Assembly: GCA_947505995.1 (NCBI GenBank)
Contig: CANNNB010000171.1
Span: forward strand, 1 to 5,368
DNA: 5,368 bases
Reading direction: 5' to 3'
Source: Comamonadaceae bacterium
GTDB taxonomy: Bacteria; Pseudomonadota; Gammaproteobacteria; Burkholderiales; Burkholderiaceae
The notes below the pieces were generated by a model. The model was not told the DNA's origin and made no database searches. It was given only the letters and a program-made list of their open reading frames with translations. A program made the translations under genes and the position numbers. This document shows positions 4,872-5,368 of the stretch, piece by piece. The number at the start of each line of letters is the position of its first letter. The stretch's first letter is position 1.

Positions 4872-5368
4872 AACCGCAATTGCAGGCAGCCTGCCCAAGC
4901 CAGAATGGTTGGCTGAAACCAACAAGCTTTGGCCCAAATGGATGGCAGAGGGCGACAGTCTGAAGCAAGCCAAGGCCGACGCCACACTGCTGTGGATCAA
5001 GGCGCAAGAAGACGCAGGCCTTGATGTCATTGGTGACGGTGAGCAATCACGCCAACACTTTGTGCATGGTTTTCTAGAGCAAGTTGAAGGCATCGACTTT
5101 GAAAACAAAGTGACGATGGGCATTCGCAACAATCGCTACGATGCGCAAGTGCCGCAAGTGGTTGCACCCTTGCGATTGAAAGGCCGTGTGCATGCTTTTG
5201 AAGCTCAATTGGCAAGAGCGCACACCAAGAAAACATTAAAATTCACATTGCCTGGCCCGATGACCATTGTGGACACGGTGGCCGATCGTTTTTATGGCGA
5301 CAAAGTAAAGATGGCCATGGCCTTTGCGGAGTTGTTAAACCAAGAAGCCTTGGCACTGCAAGCCGATG
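4864..5368 (+). CDS. Core MetE-like methionine synthase (MesD-type), N-terminal part (runs off right edge)
   Basis: First 168 codons of a protein corresponding to the catalytic C-terminal half of cobalamin-independent methionine synthase, which transfers a methyl group to homocysteine. It begins directly with the catalytic-barrel signature (AGSLPKPEWL, residues 7-16, equivalent to the homocysteine-binding IGS loop of MetE), so the folate-binding N-terminal half of MetE is absent. Glu60 in GDGEQSRQHF matches the conserved homocysteine-contacting Glu, and LPGPMTIVDT (129-138) matches the MetE LTGPVTI strand. Zinc ligands would lie beyond the window. Short 'core' synthases of the MesD family in aerobic bacteria do not need methyl-folate or B12 but need oxygen and a DUF1852 protein (MesX). 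DUF1852 genes often adjoin mesD; here the upstream neighbour is an LLM flavin oxygenase instead, and anything downstream is unseen. Assignment to MesD itself rather than a sister group is uncertain. A related alternative is another MetE-fold methyl or thiol transferase. Confidence 0.88.
   Translation, partial: MFETAIAGSLPKPEWLAETNKLWPKWMAEGDSLKQAKADATLLWIKAQEDAGLDVIGDGEQSRQHFVHGFLEQVEGIDFENKVTMGIRNNRYDAQVPQVVAPLRLKGRVHAFEAQLARAHTKKTLKFTLPGPMTIVDTVADRFYGDKVKMAMAFAELLNQEALALQAD

Noticed and set aside
123..5288. Five CGATCG sites (near 123, 493, 1011, 4632, 5283), like cyanobacterial HIP1 cores
   Set aside because: Only one is the full GCGATCGC octamer, all lie in coding sequence, and the gene content is betaproteobacterial; a mild excess can be chance or codon use.

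Overview
The window (about 50% GC) looks like a chromosomal segment of a betaproteobacterium, most likely a fairly low-GC member of the Comamonadaceae/Burkholderiales (Limnohabitans, Rhodoferax or Curvibacter type). I infer this from protein style: a QseC/PmrB-like kinase, a small PagP-like envelope barrel protein, a MerR/excisionase HTH fused to a receiver domain, and a short MetE-like protein of the MesD type. No database search was possible, so the taxonomy is a judgement. No tRNA, rRNA, CRISPR array, insertion sequence or phage gene is visible.

Layout. (1) 2-655, plus strand: the 3' part of a sensor histidine kinase, cut at the left edge exactly before its H-box. (2) 678-1217, plus strand, 22 bp downstream: a small exported, probably outer-membrane beta-barrel protein, perhaps cotranscribed with the kinase. 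(3) 1276-1884, minus strand, convergent with the above: a regulator with an N-terminal MerR-like HTH and a C-terminal receiver domain, the reverse of the usual order. (4) 1885-2107: a 223-bp divergent intergenic region with a tandem 7-bp repeat and, just upstream of the next operon, three consecutive hairpins. All three have a G-U pair when read as plus-strand RNA, which becomes an A-C mismatch on the other strand. Two arms are also complementary to the Shine-Dalgarno sequence of the next gene. (5) 2108-5368, plus strand: a compact set of an AMP-forming acyl-CoA ligase, an LLM-class flavin-dependent oxidoreductase, and the start of a MetE-like core methionine synthase. The last two genes overlap by 8 bp; the methionine synthase gene leaves the window at the right edge.

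How the parts may work together. The kinase and barrel protein suggest envelope sensing or remodelling. The ligase/LLM/methionine-synthase set is the most interesting part. Core (folate-domain-free) methionine synthases of the MesD type are known to need oxygen and a DUF1852 partner. Here the gene translationally linked to the synthase is instead a flavin oxygenase, so this may be a variant oxygen-linked methionine or methyl-transfer module. The structured leader could control translation of the whole operon. These functional links are inference.
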